Shown: one piece after another, positions 10,472 through 20,737 of the stretch
Position numbering within the stretch: position 1 is the stretch's first letter
Layout of the letters: every line of letters begins with the position of its first letter
Assembly (NCBI GenBank): GCA_963989245.1
Contig: OZ022345.1
Span: 24,169,696 to 24,233,695, forward strand
Reading direction: 5' to 3'
DNA: 64,000 nucleotides
Source of the DNA: Nansenia antarctica
Taxonomy: Eukaryota > Chordata > Actinopteri > Argentiniformes > Microstomatidae
Translations under genes and position numbers: made by a program
Notes under the pieces: model-generated
What the model was told of the DNA's origin: nothing
The model's database searches: none
What the model saw: only the letters and a program-made list of their open reading frames with translations

Positions 10472-10747
10472 ATCCACCTCACAGCCCAGCTACCATGTCT
10501 GAACACAAGTCTACAGAGTCCCTGGGTTCTGGCTGTGGTTCTCCAGCCCAGACAAGCACAGAGCGGGGTCCAGAGATGGTGGCAGTAAAGCTGGAGGACT
10601 GCAGTCAAACACTGGAACTCAATGTGGTAGTGAAAGAGGGGGAGGAGGAAGTGATGGTGACAGAAGAGGAAGGAGGAGAAGAAGTGGTGGAGAAAGACAT
10701 GATGGTGAAAGAGGAGGAAAGAGTAGAGGATGTGGAGGAGATGGATG
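10472..10747 (+). CDS. Acidic cassette exon, copy 1 of 5
   Basis: 276 bp, acceptor CTCTACACAG and donor GTAAGTTA, phase 1 at both ends. It encodes PPHSPATMSEHKSTESLGS, then MVAVKLEDCSQTLELNVVV and a long Glu-rich tail ending EEMDG. VKLE and VKEE fit the SUMO-acceptor consensus (hydrophobic-K-x-E). In teleost zinc-finger genes such an acidic exon lies between the coiled-coil N-terminus and the fingers. Because it is symmetric it can be included, skipped or repeated without changing frame. The internal ATG at 10495 is probably not the true start; exon 1 supplies that. Confidence 0.75.
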
Positions 10748-11007
10748 GTAAGTTAATGTTATGAAGTTGTCTAATGTTAGGATGAGTGGAAAGTGATATT
10801 TAGATAGTTGTCTCCATTTCCCTCCTTTCCTTTACATTTCATATGGTCTGGTTTTTATTGAGAAATATTGGTGTGAATCACTGTTGATAAATGTGTGTGA
10901 ACGAGTGCGCACATTTTGGTTCTGTTACCGGACCAACCAACCAAAAACCACAAACCTGAACAAACTATCATATAGACCACCGCCAGGTCACGCCACTCAA
11001 GGGAGCT
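10748..11007 (+). other. Conserved intron segment after the cassette exon
   Basis: About 260 bp from the donor to the minisatellite, repeated almost unchanged after copies 2, 3 and 4 (12375-12634, 13362-13621, 14897-15156). It contains TTACCGGACCAACCAACC and no coding signal. Confidence 0.7.
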
Positions 11008-11860
11008 CAGATGGAGCTGGCCAGGCAGTGATAGTGTTAGGGTCAGAATGACCCAGACAGTGATGGGGTCAGGGTTAGATGGAGCTGGCCCAGGCAGTTA
11101 TAGGGTTAGGATCAGACTGAACCAGGCAGTGATAGCGTTAGGGTCACACTGACCCAGGCAGTAATAGGGTTAGGGTCAGATGGAGCTGACCCAGGCAGTG
11201 ATAGGGTTAGGGTCAGACTGACCCAGGCAGTGATAGGGTTAGGGTCAGACTGACCCAGGCAGTGATAGGGTTATGGTCAGACTGACCCAGGCAGTGATAG
11301 GGTTAGGGTCAGATGGAGCTGACCCAGGCAGTGATAGGGTTAGGGTCAGACTGACCCAGGCAGTGATAGGGTTAGGGTCAGACTGACCCAGGCAGTGATA
11401 GGGTTATGGTCAGACTGACCCAGGCAGTGATAGGGTTAGGGTCAGATGGAGCTGACCCAGGCAGTGATAGCGTTAGGGTCAGACTGACCCAGGCAGTGAT
11501 AGCGTTAGGGTCAGACTGACCCAGGCAGTAATAGGGTTAGGGTCAGACTGACCCAGGCAGTAATAGGGTTAGGGTCAGACTGACCCAGGCAGTGATAGCG
11601 TTAGGGTCAGACTGACCCAGGCAGTGATAGGGTTAGGGTCAGACTGACCCAGGCAGTGATAGGGTTAGGGTCAGACTGACCCAGGCAGTGATAGGGTTAG
11701 GGTCAGATGGAGCTGACCCAGGCAGTGATGGAGTTATGGTCAGACTGACCCAGGCAGTGATAGGGTTAGGGTCAGACTGACCCAGGCAGTGATAGGGTTA
11801 GGGTCAGACTGACCCAGGCAGTGATAGGGTTAGTTTCAGATGGAGCTGGCCCAGGCACTG
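11008..11860 (+). repeat. Minisatellite 1 with palindromic GGTCAnnnTGACC units
   Basis: The units are 32 bp (GTGATAGGGTTAGGGTCAGA, then CTGACCCAGGCA) or 37 bp (an insertion of TGGAG... in the palindrome). The 32-bp unit contains GGGTCAGACTGACCC, a perfect inverted repeat with a 3-base spacer. I count about 18 perfect GGTCAnnnTGACC words in this array. Each unit also contains one TTAGGG, but never in tandem. Confidence 0.9.
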
Positions 11861-12086
11861 ATCGTAAGGTGTATGTACCCGTTTGGTAAGCTAACCCCAT
11901 ACTTTTATTTTTCATTCTTCTTAGAAAACCAGACCACCTTTTCTGTTCTTCTGTTCAGTCAATGTGGAAGACGCTTTACTACAGCATCTCATAGTAGTGC
12001 ATATCTTCTGTTAGGTTTCTGGTCATTTGTATGTTTGTGAAATTAACTCTCCACTATGTGCCTCTTCCTTTGTTTACTCTACACAG

Positions 12087-12374
12087 ATCCACCTTACAGC
12101 CCAGCTACCATGTCTGAACACAAGTCCACAGAGTCCCTGGGTTCTGGCTGTGGTTCTCCAGCCCAGACAAGCACACAGCGGGGTCCAGAAATGGTGGCAG
12201 TAAAGCTGGAGGACTGCAGTCAAACACTGGAACTCAATGTGGTAGTGAAAGAGGGGGAGGAGGAAGTGATGGTGACAGAGGAGGAAGGAGGAGAAGAAGT
12301 GGTGGAGAAAGACATGATGGTGAAAGAGGAGGAAAGAGTAGAGGATATGGAGGAGATAGATGGCGAGTTGGATG
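12087..12374 (+). CDS. Acidic cassette exon, copy 2 of 5
   Basis: 288 bp with intact acceptor (ACTCTACACAG) and donor (GTAAGTTA), phase 1 to phase 1. It is almost identical to copy 1, but has PPYSPAT for PPHSPAT, TQRG for TERG, and four extra codons at the end (tail EEIDGELDG), shared only with copy 4. The SUMO-like VKLE and VKEE motifs are kept. The pattern of shared differences (2 with 4, 1 with 3) suggests duplication of a two-exon block. Confidence 0.75.
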
Positions 12375-12634
12375 GTAAGTTAATGTTATGAAGTTGTCTA
12401 ATGTTAGGATGAGTGGAAAGTGATATTTAGATAGTTCTCTCCATTTCCCTCCTTTCCTTTACATTTCATATGGTCTGGTTTTTATTGAGAAATATTGGTG
12501 TGAATCACTGTTGATAAATGTGTGTGAACGAGTGCGCACATTTTGGTTCTGTTACCGGACCAACCAACCAAAAACCACAAACCTGAACAAACTATCATAT
12601 AGACCACCGCCAGGTCACGCCACTCAAGGGAGCT

Positions 12635-12860
12635 CAGATGGAGCTGGCCAGGCAGTGATAGGGTTAGGGTCAGAATGACCCAGACAGTGATGGGGTCAGG
12701 GTTAGATGGAGCTGGCCCAGGCAGTTATAGGGTTAGGATCAGACTGAACCAGGCTGTGATAGCTTTAGGGTCAGACTGACCCAGGCAGTAATAGGGTTAG
12801 GGTCAGACTGACCCAGGCAGTGATAGGGTTAGGGTCAGATGGAGCTGGCCCAGGCACTGA
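12635..12860 (+). repeat. Minisatellite 2 (short)
   Basis: Same unit as minisatellite 1 but only six or seven units. It has about three perfect GGTCAnnnTGACC palindromes and one decayed GATCAgacTGAAC. Confidence 0.85.
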
Positions 12861-13085
12861 TCGTAAGGTGTATGTACCCGTTTGGTAAGCTAACCCCATA
12901 CTTTTATTTTTCATTCTTCTTAGAAAACCAGACCACCTTTTCTGTTCTTCTGTTCAGTCAATGTGGAAGACGCTTTACTACAGCATCTCATAGTAGTGCA
13001 TATCTTCTGTTAGGTTTCTGGTCATTTGTATGTTTGTGAAATTAACTCTCCACTATATGTGCCTCTTCCTTTGTTTACTACACAG

Positions 13086-13361
13086 ATCCACCTCACAGCC
13101 CAGCTACCATGTCTGAACACAAGTCCACAGAGTCCCTGGATTCTGGCTGTGGTTCTCCAGCCCAGACAAGCACAGAGCGGGGTCCAGAGATGGTGGCAGT
13201 AAAGCTGGAGGACTGCAGTCAAACACTGGAACTCAATGTGGTAGTGAAAGAGGGGGAGGAGGAAGTGATGGTGACAGAAGAGGAAGGAGGAGAAGAAGTG
13301 GTGGAGAAAGACATGATGGTGAAAGAGGAGGAAAGAGTAGAGGATGTGGAGGAGATGGATG
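13086..13361 (+). CDS. Acidic cassette exon, copy 3 of 5
   Basis: 276 bp, acceptor ACTACACAG, donor GTAAGTTA, phase 1 to phase 1. It is nearly identical to copy 1, with the same short EEMDG end and TERG; the visible protein difference is SLDS for SLGS. It keeps VKLE and the Glu-rich tail. Open without stops; splice use unknown. Confidence 0.75.
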
Positions 13362-13621
13362 GTAAGTTAATGTTATGAAGTTGTCTAATGTTAGGATGAG
13401 TGGAAAGTGATATTTAGATAGTTCTCTCCATTTCCCTCCTTTCCTTTACATTTCATATGGTCTGGTTTTTATTGAGAAATATTGGTGTGAATCACTGTTG
13501 ATAAATGTGTGTGAATGAGTGCGCACATTTTGGTTCTGTTACCGGACCAACCAACCAAAAACCACAAACCTGAACAAACGATCATATAGACCACCGCCAG
13601 GTCACGCCACTCAAGGGAGCT

Positions 13622-14385
13622 CAGATGGAGCTGGCCAGGCAGTGATAGTGTTAGGGTCAGAATGACCCAGACAGTGATGGGGTCAGGGTTAGATGGAGCT
13701 GGCCCAGGCAGTTATAGGGTTAGGATCAGACTGAACCAGGCAGTGATAGCGTTAGGGTCAGACTGACCCAGGCAGTAATAGGGTTAGGGTCAGATGGAGC
13801 TGACACAGGCAGTGATAGAGTTATGGTCAGACTGACCCAGGCAGTGATAGGGTTAGGGTCAGACTGACCCAGGCAGTGATAGGGTTAGGGTCAGACTGAC
13901 CCAGGCAGTGATAGGGTTAGGGTCAGATGGAGCTGACCCAGGCAGTGATAGGGTTAGGGTCAGAATGACCCAGGCAGTGATAGGGTTAGGGTCAGATGGA
14001 GCTGACACAGGCAGTAATAGGGTTAGGGTCAGACTGACCCAGGCAGTAATAGGGTTAGGGTCAGATGGAGCTGGCCCAGGCAGTGATAGGGTTAGGGTCA
14101 GACTGACCCAGGCAGTGATAGGGTTAGGGTCAGACTGACCCAGGCAGTGATAGGGTTAGGGTCAGATGGAGCTGACACAGGCAGTGATAGGGTTAGGGTC
14201 AGACTGACCCAGGCAGTGATAGGGTTAGGGTCAGACTGACCCAGGCAGTAATAGGGTTAGGGTCAGACTGACCCAGGCAGTGATAGGGTTAGGGTCAGAC
14301 TGACCCAGGCAGTGATAGGGTTAGGGTCAGACTGACCCCAGGCAGTGATGGGGTTAGGGTCAGATGGAGCTGGCCCAGGCACTGA
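13622..14385 (+). repeat. Minisatellite 3
   Basis: Same repeat as minisatellite 1, with about 14 perfect GGTCAnnnTGACC palindromes mixed with units in which TGGAGC interrupts the palindrome (for example near 13800, 13985 and 14165). A 76-codon open frame at 13908-14138 is a repeat artefact. Confidence 0.9.
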
Positions 14386-14608
14386 TCGTAAGGTGTATGT
14401 ACCCGTTTGGTAAGCTAACCCCATACTTTTATTTCTCATTCTTCTTAGAAAACCAGACCACCTTTTCTGTTCTTCTGTTCAGTCAATGTGGAAGACGCTT
14501 TACTACAGCATCTCATAGTAGTGCATATCTTCTGTTAGGTTTCTGGTCATTCGTATGTTTGTGAAATTAACTCTCCACTATGTGCCTCTTCCTTTGTTTA
14601 CTACACAG

Positions 14609-14896
14609 ATCCACCTCACAGCCCAGCTACCATGTCTGAACACAAGTCCACAGACTCCCTGGGTTCGGACTGTGGTTCTCCAGCCCAGACAAGCACACAG
14701 CGGGGTCCAGAGATGGTGGCAGTAAAGCTGGAGGACTGCAGTCAAACACTGGAACTCAATGTGGTAGTGAAAGAGGGGGAGGAGGAAGTGATGGTGACAG
14801 AAGAGGAAGGAGGAGAAGAAGTGGTGGAGAAAGACATGATGGTGAAAGAGGAGGAAAGAGTAGAGGATGTGGAGGAGATAGATGGCGAGTTGGATG
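14609..14896 (+). CDS. Acidic cassette exon, copy 4 of 5
   Basis: 288 bp, acceptor ACTACACAG, donor GTAAGTTA, phase 1 to phase 1. It has the EEIDGELDG ending shared with copy 2, and STDSLGSDCG near the start, shared with copy 5. It is therefore a mosaic, as expected from unequal crossover or gene conversion in the array. VKLE and VKEE are kept. Confidence 0.75.
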
Positions 14897-15156
14897 GTAA
14901 GTTAATGTTATGAAGTTGTCTAATGTTAGGATGAGTGGAAAGTGATATTTAGATAGTTCTCTTCATTTCCTTCCTTTCCTTTACATTTCATATGGTCTGG
15001 TTTTTATTGAGAAATATTGGTGTGAATCACTGTTGATAAATGTGTGTGAACGAGTGCGCACATTTTGGTTCTGTTACCGGACCAACCAACCAAAAACCAC
15101 AAACCTGAACAAACTATCATATAGACCACCGCCAGGTCACGCCACTCAAGGGAGCT

Positions 15157-15585
15157 CAGATGGAGCTGGCCAGGCAGTGATAGTGTTATGGTCAGAATGA
15201 CCCAGACAGTGATAGGGTCAGGGTTAGTTGGAGCTGGCCCAGGCAGTTATAAGGTTAGGATCAGACTGACCCAGGCAGTGATAGCGTTAGGGTCAGACTG
15301 ACCCAGGCAGTTATAGGGTTAGCATCAGACTGAACCAGGTAGTGATAGCGTTAGGGTCAGACTGACCCAGGCAGTAATAGGGTTAGGGTCAGATGGAGCT
15401 GACACAGGCAGTGATAGGGTTAGGGTCAGACTGACCCAGGCAGTGATATGGTTAGGGTCAGATGGAGCTGACACAGGCAGTAATAGGGTTATGGTCAGAC
15501 TGACCCAGGCAGTGATAGGTTTAGGGTCAGACTGACCCAGGCAGTGATGGGGTTAGTTTCAGATGGAGCTGGCCCAGGCACTGAT
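15157..15585 (+). repeat. Minisatellite 4
   Basis: Same unit as the other arrays, about 12 units, about six perfect GGTCAnnnTGACC palindromes and several degraded ones (GATCAgacTGACC, CATCAgacTGAAC). Confidence 0.85.
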
Positions 15586-15807
15586 CGTAAGGTGTATGTA
15601 CCCGTTTGGTAAGCTAACCCCATACTTTTATTTCTCATTCTTCTTAGAAAACCAGACCACCTTTTCTGTTCTTCTGTTCAGTCAATGTGGAAGACGCTTT
15701 ACTACAGCATCTCATAGTAGTGCATATCTTCTGTTAGGTTTCTGGTCATTTGTATGTTTGTGAAATTAACTCTCCACAATGTGCCTCTTCCTTTGTTTAC
15801 TACACAG

Positions 15808-16071
15808 ATCCACCTCACAGCCCAGCTACCATGTCTGAACACAAGTCCACAGACTCCCTGGGTTCGGACTGTGGTTCTCCAGCCCAGACAAGCACACAGC
15901 GGGGTCCAGAGATGGTGGCAGTGAACCTGGAGGACTGCAGTCAAACACTGGAACAGAATGTGGTAGTGGAAGAGGAGGAGGGAGAAGTGATGGTGAAAGA
16001 AGAGGAGGAAGGAGGAGAAGTGGTGCAGAAAGATGTGATAGGAGAGGAAATAGAGGACACACATTTGGGTG
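15808..16071 (+). CDS. Acidic cassette exon, copy 5 of 5 (diverged)
   Basis: 264 bp, acceptor ACTACACAG, donor GTAAGTTC, phase 1 to phase 1. The first half matches copy 4 (STDSLGSDCG), but the second half is different: MVAVNLEDCSQTLEQNVVVE, then a Glu-rich run ending EDTHLGG. The VKLE SUMO-like site of the other copies is NLED here, although a VKEE remains. It lies nearest the zinc-finger exons and its downstream intron is unique, so it is probably the ancestral exon. Confidence 0.75.
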
Positions 16072-16611
16072 GTAAGTTCATGTGATGAATTTGCTAATGT
16101 TAAAATGGTATTCATTGGACAACTCCTAGTCAGTGCTCTATGGTGTTAGTAGTGTACTACTGTAACAGTCAATACTTAGTTTGACAGTGCCTCTTTAGTC
16201 TCTTCTATTGTGGCATTGATAAGTCTCTCTTGAACTCTGTGTTCAGTCATTATATTCTACAGACCCCAGAGATGTTGTCACTTCTGCCCCGATACTGTTT
16301 TTTGCCACCGATACCGATCACAGATAATCTATGAGAAATATCGGCCGATATACTGCCGATACCTATCAAATAATAGCCTAATACTAATAGGATAATAAAA
16401 AAAAGAAAATTAGTGTGGATGAGACAATTGACATTTAGAGCATCCGATAAAGCGAGGCCTAGGCCTAAATGTTTTAAAAGTATTTTTTAAAATCTCCACA
16501 AACCTTTTGCTAGGCTCGCCGAGTTGTGTCTGTACACTTTCTCTGCCTTTTTCTTCTCCTTCTCTGCGGTCAGCTTTTCAAACTCGCCATGCTCTACTAC
16601 GTGATGCACAG
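16072..16611 (+). other. Intron with a transposon fragment
   Basis: At about 16260-16283 the words CCCAGAGATG and TCACTTCTG match the intron just upstream of the zinc-finger exon (23384-23410, CTCCAGAGATGTGG then TTACTTCTGG), so the gene's last intron seems to be split here by later insertions. At 16289-16380 there is one end of a CCGATACCGAT-rich hAT-type element; no matching second end was found nearby. Confidence 0.5.
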
Positions 16612-18354
16612 TAAGGCCTGATCCCAATTCACCCCTATGACTCTGTTTCACCCCTCCTGCTCCGTTTCATGTTTTCATCGGGGGCTAGGGGGGGAGGGGG
16701 AGGGCTATCCACGGCTCAGTTTGGAGATTTTTTGGGACCACGTTAGATTTCGGAGCCATAACCCTACCTCCCAGGATGCATTGCGAATCATCTACAGAAA
16801 TCTGATTCCGGCAATGCGGAAGACAACCACACATGTCATTACTTTTTACTCTGTGATTACTTGGTAATAAAGATTTGAAAAATTATGAAAATTATCTCAT
16901 TATCTTAGTTTAATGTCATTCAATGCATTGTAGACCTTTTTTTAATAACAAGCATAACCAAAAATATATAACTAAAAATAACCAATATATGCCTATGTGC
17001 TGTGCCTATGCTTAACATAGAAATACACCGTTCCAAAGTCCAGCGCGCTTCAGCCAAGTTTAAGATCTGAGGGTTTTGGTGCTCAGCAGTAGAGGACAAT
17101 AATAGCTAAACTGTTACCTGGGCACTTCCATTAGACTACCAAAAGCAAGACAATGGAGCACTCATATCTGTGCGTTTGTCACCCTGTTCCTCTGCAACAA
17201 ACGCAGAGATTGTATGAGCGCCCCGGCGTCCCAGTCCAATAGAAGCGCCAGGCACAGCCTCCCCATAGAAATACACCATGTCATCGGAGCGCGATTCACA
17301 TTTCTCAGATGTACAATCCTGTTTAAAAAATAAAATAAAAAATAATCTTACATGTGTCGTTTGACAGCGGGTGATGGATTTGATGTAAAGTTATCTATCA
17401 AACATTAGGCTGATTTGTGAATGATAGTCACGCGTTAGGACCTATTTCATGTCGCATTTCTCCTCTTTGATGGCATATGACGCTATAGCTATGGCACTTA
17501 TTAAACCAAAACACGCAATCTAATCCAAGCAGTTGTTATTATGTAATATTATTGATGGGTTATATCATGTTCTGACTAACAGCGGCTGTTTCTCCAGCGT
17601 TCCTGTCACATCGAATTTCGGAACGCCATGAAAATAAATCTGCCCTCCGTGTCTAATGTTATCTATCTAACGTTACATGTTTTAAGGCTGATCTGTGCAT
17701 GATACTGGTGCATTTTGACATACTTCATGTTGCATTCCCCCTAGGGCTGCAACTAACGATTATTTTGATAATCGAATAATCTGCCGATTATTTTTTCGGT
17801 TAATCGATTAATCGGATACAAAAAAAACGGGAAAAAAAGATTTATTTTGCTCATTTTATTTTATGTTTTCTAAATCAGCCAGGCCTATACATATACATGT
17901 GCAAAATGAATAAGTATTAATAAAAAATAATAAATAATATAAATAAAAAAGGCTTTGCTACATCAAATGTTTAACAACAGGCCATGGACTATGGCAGTAG
18001 ATTGTTTCAATAAAGTAGTTGAACTCTAGCTCAATACATGCATTGTTTTAGGTAATAACTTTGCTTAATGTAAAGGTCAGTAACCCAAAGTGCAATATAG
18101 GCTACAGACAAGACACTAATGTTTTTATATAACAGATATGCTCCAAAACAATGCAATGTGTCCTCTCACTCCATACAATAGGCTAGGCTACAGTCAGTGC
18201 CTCACTCTAACTCACGGGTAGCTTGGTAGGCTACCACTAGCTAGCCTTTAGCTTATCACCTCTGCTCTACCACTGACGTTAGCCAGCTAGCTAAATACAC
18301 TTGTCATGCAATATTGAATTCATGAATGCGAGCAAACACTCACTGGCTATCGCA

Positions 18355-18384
18355 TTACATTACAGTCATTTAGCTGACGCTTCG
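18355..18384 (-). repeat. SINE/LINE tail fragment
   Basis: CATTACATTACAGTCATTTAGCTGACGCTT is the reverse of the common fish retroposon tail that ends in AAGCGTCNGCTAAATGACTGTAATGTAATG. Confidence 0.5.
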
Positions 18385-18681
18385 CCAGAACTCACACTAA
18401 CGCATTTGCATGGAGAGCAGGAGACCATGGAAGGGCTGAGCCCAGCAGGACTTATATAATAAAACAATAGGAAGTTAGCTGTAACCCTGCTCTATAGAAA
18501 CATAGTTACTGCTCTGGTTATCAGCACAGCTACGCAGACTACAGCTGGACGAGCAGCGTAGTGACAGTCAGCTAGCGGCAGCAGCGAGCTAACCCTGCTA
18601 GCTAACTCACTAGCATGTCCTGACAGCAGACAGCTTCACTCTCAAGGCTTTTGAGTAGCATGATTTAAATGTAGCCGCCGC

Positions 18682-18782
18682 GCCGGTGTAGGTACCGGAT
18701 TTTCCCACTTTTCCGGTTCCGGTCATAGGTTCTGCCCTTTCCGGCCATAGGTAGCGCTATGATTCGCGATGCCTACACCGGC
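18682..18782. repeat. Small palindromic insertion
   Basis: GCCGGTGTAGG at 18682 is inverted at 18771-18782 (GCCTACACCGGC). The 100-bp interior is rich in TTCCGG/CCGGAA words and contrasts in base composition with its AT-rich surroundings, suggesting a tiny MITE. Confidence 0.45.
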
Positions 18783-19584
18783 CGCAAGACAGCGTCTTGC
18801 GTCAACAGGAAGTAGGTTTGTTATGGAAACAAAACCCGACAAAAAAAATTTAAATAAAAAAAGACGAATCGATAATGGCATTCGTCGCCAACGAATTTCA
18901 TTATCGATTTTTAGCGATTCCATCGATTCGTTGTTGCAGCCCTAATTCCCCCCTTTGATGGCAGATGATGCCTGAAATTTACCTTAAGTTCAGCCGCGAA
19001 GTTCTTGCATGGTTTTCCTATCTCAGTGCAGACTGGCAGGGTAGGAGCACAGGATGATAGCCTACAGATCACCTATTCTGCCATGGTCTGATAATGAAGC
19101 ATTGTTCTTTTTTGTTTGATGACTTTGATCCGTTAATAGTGTAAAACCGAGCGTCAATGCTTTTCTATGACACTACTGATGACGTATCAGGGTCTTGAAG
19201 GGTTGTCCCATTTCATAGGGAAAGATTTCAACCACTATGGCTTGTGGCTCTGTTCAGAGGCCTTGGCTCCAAAGCAAGTGGCACTCCAACACAGATAACA
19301 TTTGCGTATCTGCAACTTCTGCACATGCTTCTGGTTAGGGGTGTAACGGATCACGGATAATCCGTGATCCGTACGGATCGCCCCCCCACGGTTCGGCACG
19401 CATGTGTACCGCGGATCAATTGCAAAATGTAACCAAGTAATAATATTACTTAATATTAGTTCATATCCCTTGTAAATCACAATGTAGAGTTGCCATGAAA
19501 AGATAGACGCGACAGTTGCGTGCTTTCTTTTACTCTAAAGCGCAATGATAAGTTGATAATGGGGGAAAAAATCCAGAACAACAA

Positions 19585-19723
19585 GGCTGCGTTCGTAAAT
19601 TCGCTCTGGAATCTGATCAGCATTCATGGAACGCCTCTTGTCCAATCAAATTACTTGGTCCCTTTATGACGTCGGACCCAGTGTGCTCTCCGGCGCTCTC
19701 AGAGCAAATTTACGAACGCAGCC
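19585..19723. mobile_element. MITE with inverted repeats of about 22 bp
   Basis: GGCTGCGTTCGTAAATTCGC at 19585 is mirrored by GCAAATTTACGAACGCAGCC ending at 19723, with one mismatch. The 139-bp element is nested in the hAT copy, and the same family was duplicated in the element at 8169-9535. Confidence 0.8.
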
Positions 19724-19733
19724 CAAGTGTTTC

Positions 19734-19871
19734 ATGGCGAGTGCTGCTAATGTTGGCGACAGAGAAGAACTCGAAATGCCTCCCTCGTCATTTAAATCCC
19801 ATGTATGGGAGCACTTTGGCTTCTCTGTCAATTATAACAATGACGGACAGTGTCATTGGAAGTGTGGTTGA
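19734..19871 (+). pseudogene. hAT transposase BED-type N-terminal fragment
   Basis: MASAANVGDREELE is followed by a SHVWEHFGF motif, the start of a BED finger. The continuation (VDKKVTVFKRC..., 19868 on) lies in another frame, so a frameshift near 19865 breaks it. One expected finger Cys reads Phe in that frame. Confidence 0.65.
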
Positions 19872-20129
19872 TAAAAAAGTTACGGTGTTTAAGCGTTGTG
19901 CAACGAGAAAGTCGTACGAGCATGGCCACACATTTGACGGGAGTGTTGACGGGAGGCACGAAAAAGGCAGCTTGATAACTTCTGATAATGTAGCCAATTT
20001 TTTCATACTATGTTTAAAGTAAGGTTTCACTTTATTATATAGTTAAAAGTGGCAGAAAACATGTTTATTTGTCTGCTTTAAAGAGCCCAGTGATTCACTG
20101 CTGCAACCAGGTGCCTCCTCCCTCTCTCC

Positions 20130-20250
20130 TACTGCATCATTTAAGTTGAATGAATGAATGAATGAATGGTCTTTATTGTCATTAATATAGTACAGGTACC
20201 ATACAACGAAATTTGTGAGGGGGGGCTCCCCTGGTGCTAGGAAAAAAATA
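20130..20250 (-). repeat. LINE 3' tail fragment
   Basis: On the minus strand this ends GACAATAAAGACC followed by (ATTC)n, with GTACCTGTACTATAT before it. This is the common fish L2/CR1-type 3' end. A second copy is at about 51158-51245 and a related one at 25765-25805 and 58367-58405. Confidence 0.55.
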
Positions 20251-20737
20251 CTAAAAACAAGAAGGGAAAAGAGCTGGTTTACATAAATAAAGGCTATATA
20301 CACTATCCACTATACTATACTATACAAATAAAACACTGTGCTGTACTCTATGCTATGCTATAAATATCCTAACATTTCCTATCTCTGAACCTTATGTGCA
20401 CGAGGGTTGTCATATTGCACATAGTATTATTGCACATTCACACATTGAATGTGTGTTTCTGTTTAATATGTAGCCTAATGTTTGAGTGTAGAATATGTTA
20501 TGTATGTATATATATATATATACACATATATATATATATATATACCAGTTTTGACATCTTGAATGTTGTTGGGTTTTACACAGTAAAAGTGGTGTTTTTA
20601 CAGAATTCGAGGAAAAAGCTTTTTATTTGTATTTGTATGTTTTGTGTTGATCCGAAAAATGATCCGATCCGTGACTCAAAAACCGTGACACGATCCGATC
20701 CGTGACTTAGGTGATCCGTTACACCCCTACTTCTGGT

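Larger units (their letters stand above)
10340..16090 (+). repeat. Tandem array of five exon-containing units
   Basis: Each unit contains an acceptor region, one acidic exon, a donor (GGTAAGTT), about 230 bp of conserved intron, and a minisatellite. The marker ATGGAGCTGGCCCAGGCACT, which closes each minisatellite, lies at 11840, 12839, 14364 and 15563, giving spacings of 999, 1525 and 1199 bp. Spacing differences come from minisatellite length. Exons 1-4 are nearly identical; unit 5 is the most diverged and its downstream flank lacks the minisatellite, so it marks the original edge of the array. Confidence 0.85.
17742..18944. mobile_element. Non-autonomous hAT element with 8-bp target duplication
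   Basis: The ends TAGGGCTGCAACTAACGAT and, inverted at 18944, TAGGGCTGCAACAACGAATCG form the terminal repeats. The flanks are the duplication ATTCCCCC (17734-17741, 18945-18952). Subterminal sequence is rich in AATCGATTA words. No transposase ORF remains in the 1203-bp body, which itself holds two smaller repeats (18355-18384 and 18682-18782). Confidence 0.9.
16612..19290. mobile_element. Large non-autonomous DNA element, copy 2
   Basis: It starts TAAGGCCTGATCCCAATTCACC, like copy 1 at 7524, and shares with it 16780-16990 and 19140-19290. An internal segment is itself duplicated (17340-17480 against 17640-17740, shared GCTGAT.TGTG.ATGATA and TTCATGT.GCATT). A complete hAT element (17742-18944) sits in the second of these. 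The right terminus is not recognisable. Confidence 0.4.
19336..20729 (+). mobile_element. Non-autonomous hAT element with 8-bp target duplication
   Basis: The ends TAGGGGTGTAACGGATCAC at 19336 and its inverse ending at 20729 agree over 19 bp. The flanks are the exact duplication CTTCTGGT (19328-19335, 20730-20737). The body holds a small MITE (19585-19723), a BED-finger fragment (19734-19871) and a LINE tail (about 20130-20250). It has no catalytic domain. Confidence 0.92.

Noticed and set aside
11008..15585. Regular repeats of 32-37 bp as a possible CRISPR array
   Set aside because: Units are directly adjacent with no unique spacers, in a clearly eukaryotic intron; they are minisatellites.
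11008..15585. GGGTTAGGG words as interstitial telomere sequence
   Set aside because: TTAGGG occurs once per unit and is never repeated in tandem, so it is part of the minisatellite unit by chance.
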